DNA of 12,533 nucleotides, taken from contig DAOVQG010000120.1 in the NCBI GenBank assembly GCA_030628805.1, positions 1 through 12,533 on the forward strand, in the 5' to 3' direction. Position numbers and translations under genes: made by a program. The notes under the pieces were generated by a model, which made no database searches, was not told where the DNA came from, and saw nothing but the letters and a program-made list of their open reading frames with translations. Positions 12,310 to 12,533 of this stretch are shown piece after piece; position 1 is the first letter of the stretch; the number at the start of each line of letters is the position of its first letter. The stretch comes from JAGMDK01 sp023128695. Lineage in GTDB: Bacteria > Planctomycetota > Phycisphaerae > UBA1845 > Fen-1342.

Positions 12310-12533
12310 ATGGCTGGCGATTACATACCCGCCGGCGACGCCCAGTTCCACGCCTGGCAGAACAACTTCGTCGTCTACGTCAACGGCCACCTGCCGGACC
12401 TGGGGCTCGTGGCCGGGGACGTGGTGGACCTGAACGCCACCGCCGCGACGTGGACGACCGACTACCCGGCCCACACCGCCGCTCAGACCGCCGCCCAGGC
12501 CGCCCGGCAGGCCAAGGACGGCGCCCGCGACGG
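12310..12533 (+). CDS. Unknown planctomycete-type protein, 5' part only
   Basis: ATG 12310 follows AAGGAG by seven bases, and the frame is open to the end of the window (74 codons). The start MAGDYIPAGDAQFHAWQNNF, then LGLVAGDVVDLNAT and an Ala/Gln/Arg-rich stretch with AAQTAAQAARQAKDGAR, matches a group of uncharacterised proteins with YIP..D..F..W..NF starts that I associate with planctomycetes and Bacteroidetes. No signal peptide is present; the early part looks helical. The function is unknown. It has its own promoter and an upstream 21-bp array, and is probably unrelated to the phage remnants. Confidence 0.75.
   Translation, partial: MAGDYIPAGDAQFHAWQNNFVVYVNGHLPDLGLVAGDVVDLNATAATWTTDYPAHTAAQTAAQAARQAKDGARD

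Noticed and set aside
11872..12474. Collagen-like PG-rich minus-strand ORF of 200 codons
   Set aside because: The heptapeptide periodicity is a by-product of the 21-bp array. The frame also covers the promoter and start of the opposite gene, and has no ribosome binding site.

Overview
The window looks like chromosome of a GC-rich planctomycete, probably of the Phycisphaerae or a relative. Three modules end in the short EF-hand-like (dockerin-type) C-terminus that planctomycetes attach to secreted proteins. Two large proteins carry signal peptides, and the phage-type genes and intergenic repeats are of a kind I associate with that phylum. This assignment comes from protein style, not from a marker gene. 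I see no rRNA, tRNA or CRISPR array.

Layout, left to right. 1-261: noncoding, packed with REP-like hairpins, with a doubtful small ORF. 262-2541 (-): secreted beta-repeat protein with a dockerin-like tail. 2737-3110: an array of exactly 22-bp units upstream of that gene's likely promoter. 3155-3625: a compact element made of an S23/four-helix-bundle gene between inverted arms of four heptamers each. 3569-5568 (-): remnants of phage-type genes (HU-like protein, a tail protein, the C-terminal part of a tape measure protein), each broken or bordered by hairpin repeats. 5625-9041 (-): a large secreted LamG/zinc-metallopeptidase/PPC/Ig/dockerin protein lying between phage gene pieces. 9256-9786 (-): a chimera of a phage protein N-terminus and a secreted-protein dockerin C-terminus. 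9790-10218 (-): an intact tail tube-type protein. 10239-10683: a second S23 element. 10687-11129 (-): a tail-completion-type gene split by a heptamer hairpin. 11126-11290 (-): a frameshifted fragment of the preceding phage gene. 11289-11897 (+): a four-helix membrane protein. 11961-12191: an array of exactly 21-bp units ending just upstream of a good sigma70-like promoter. 12310-end (+): start of an unknown planctomycete-type protein.

Overall this is a decaying phage-tail operon read right to left. It is invaded by secreted-protein DNA and by at least three kinds of small repeats: REP-like GTAG hairpins, a paired-hairpin repeat, and heptamer-armed hairpins. The strongest candidate for an undescribed system is the heptamer-armed S23 element. 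Two different S23 subfamilies each sit between inverted arms of exactly four 7-bp units. Each subfamily has its own heptamer (GGATTGC-like or GGCTTCA-like), and two gene-less miniature versions with the GGCTTCA-like heptamer lie in the same phage operon, one of them inside a gene. The second candidate is the pair of strictly phased 21/22-bp arrays upstream of promoters.
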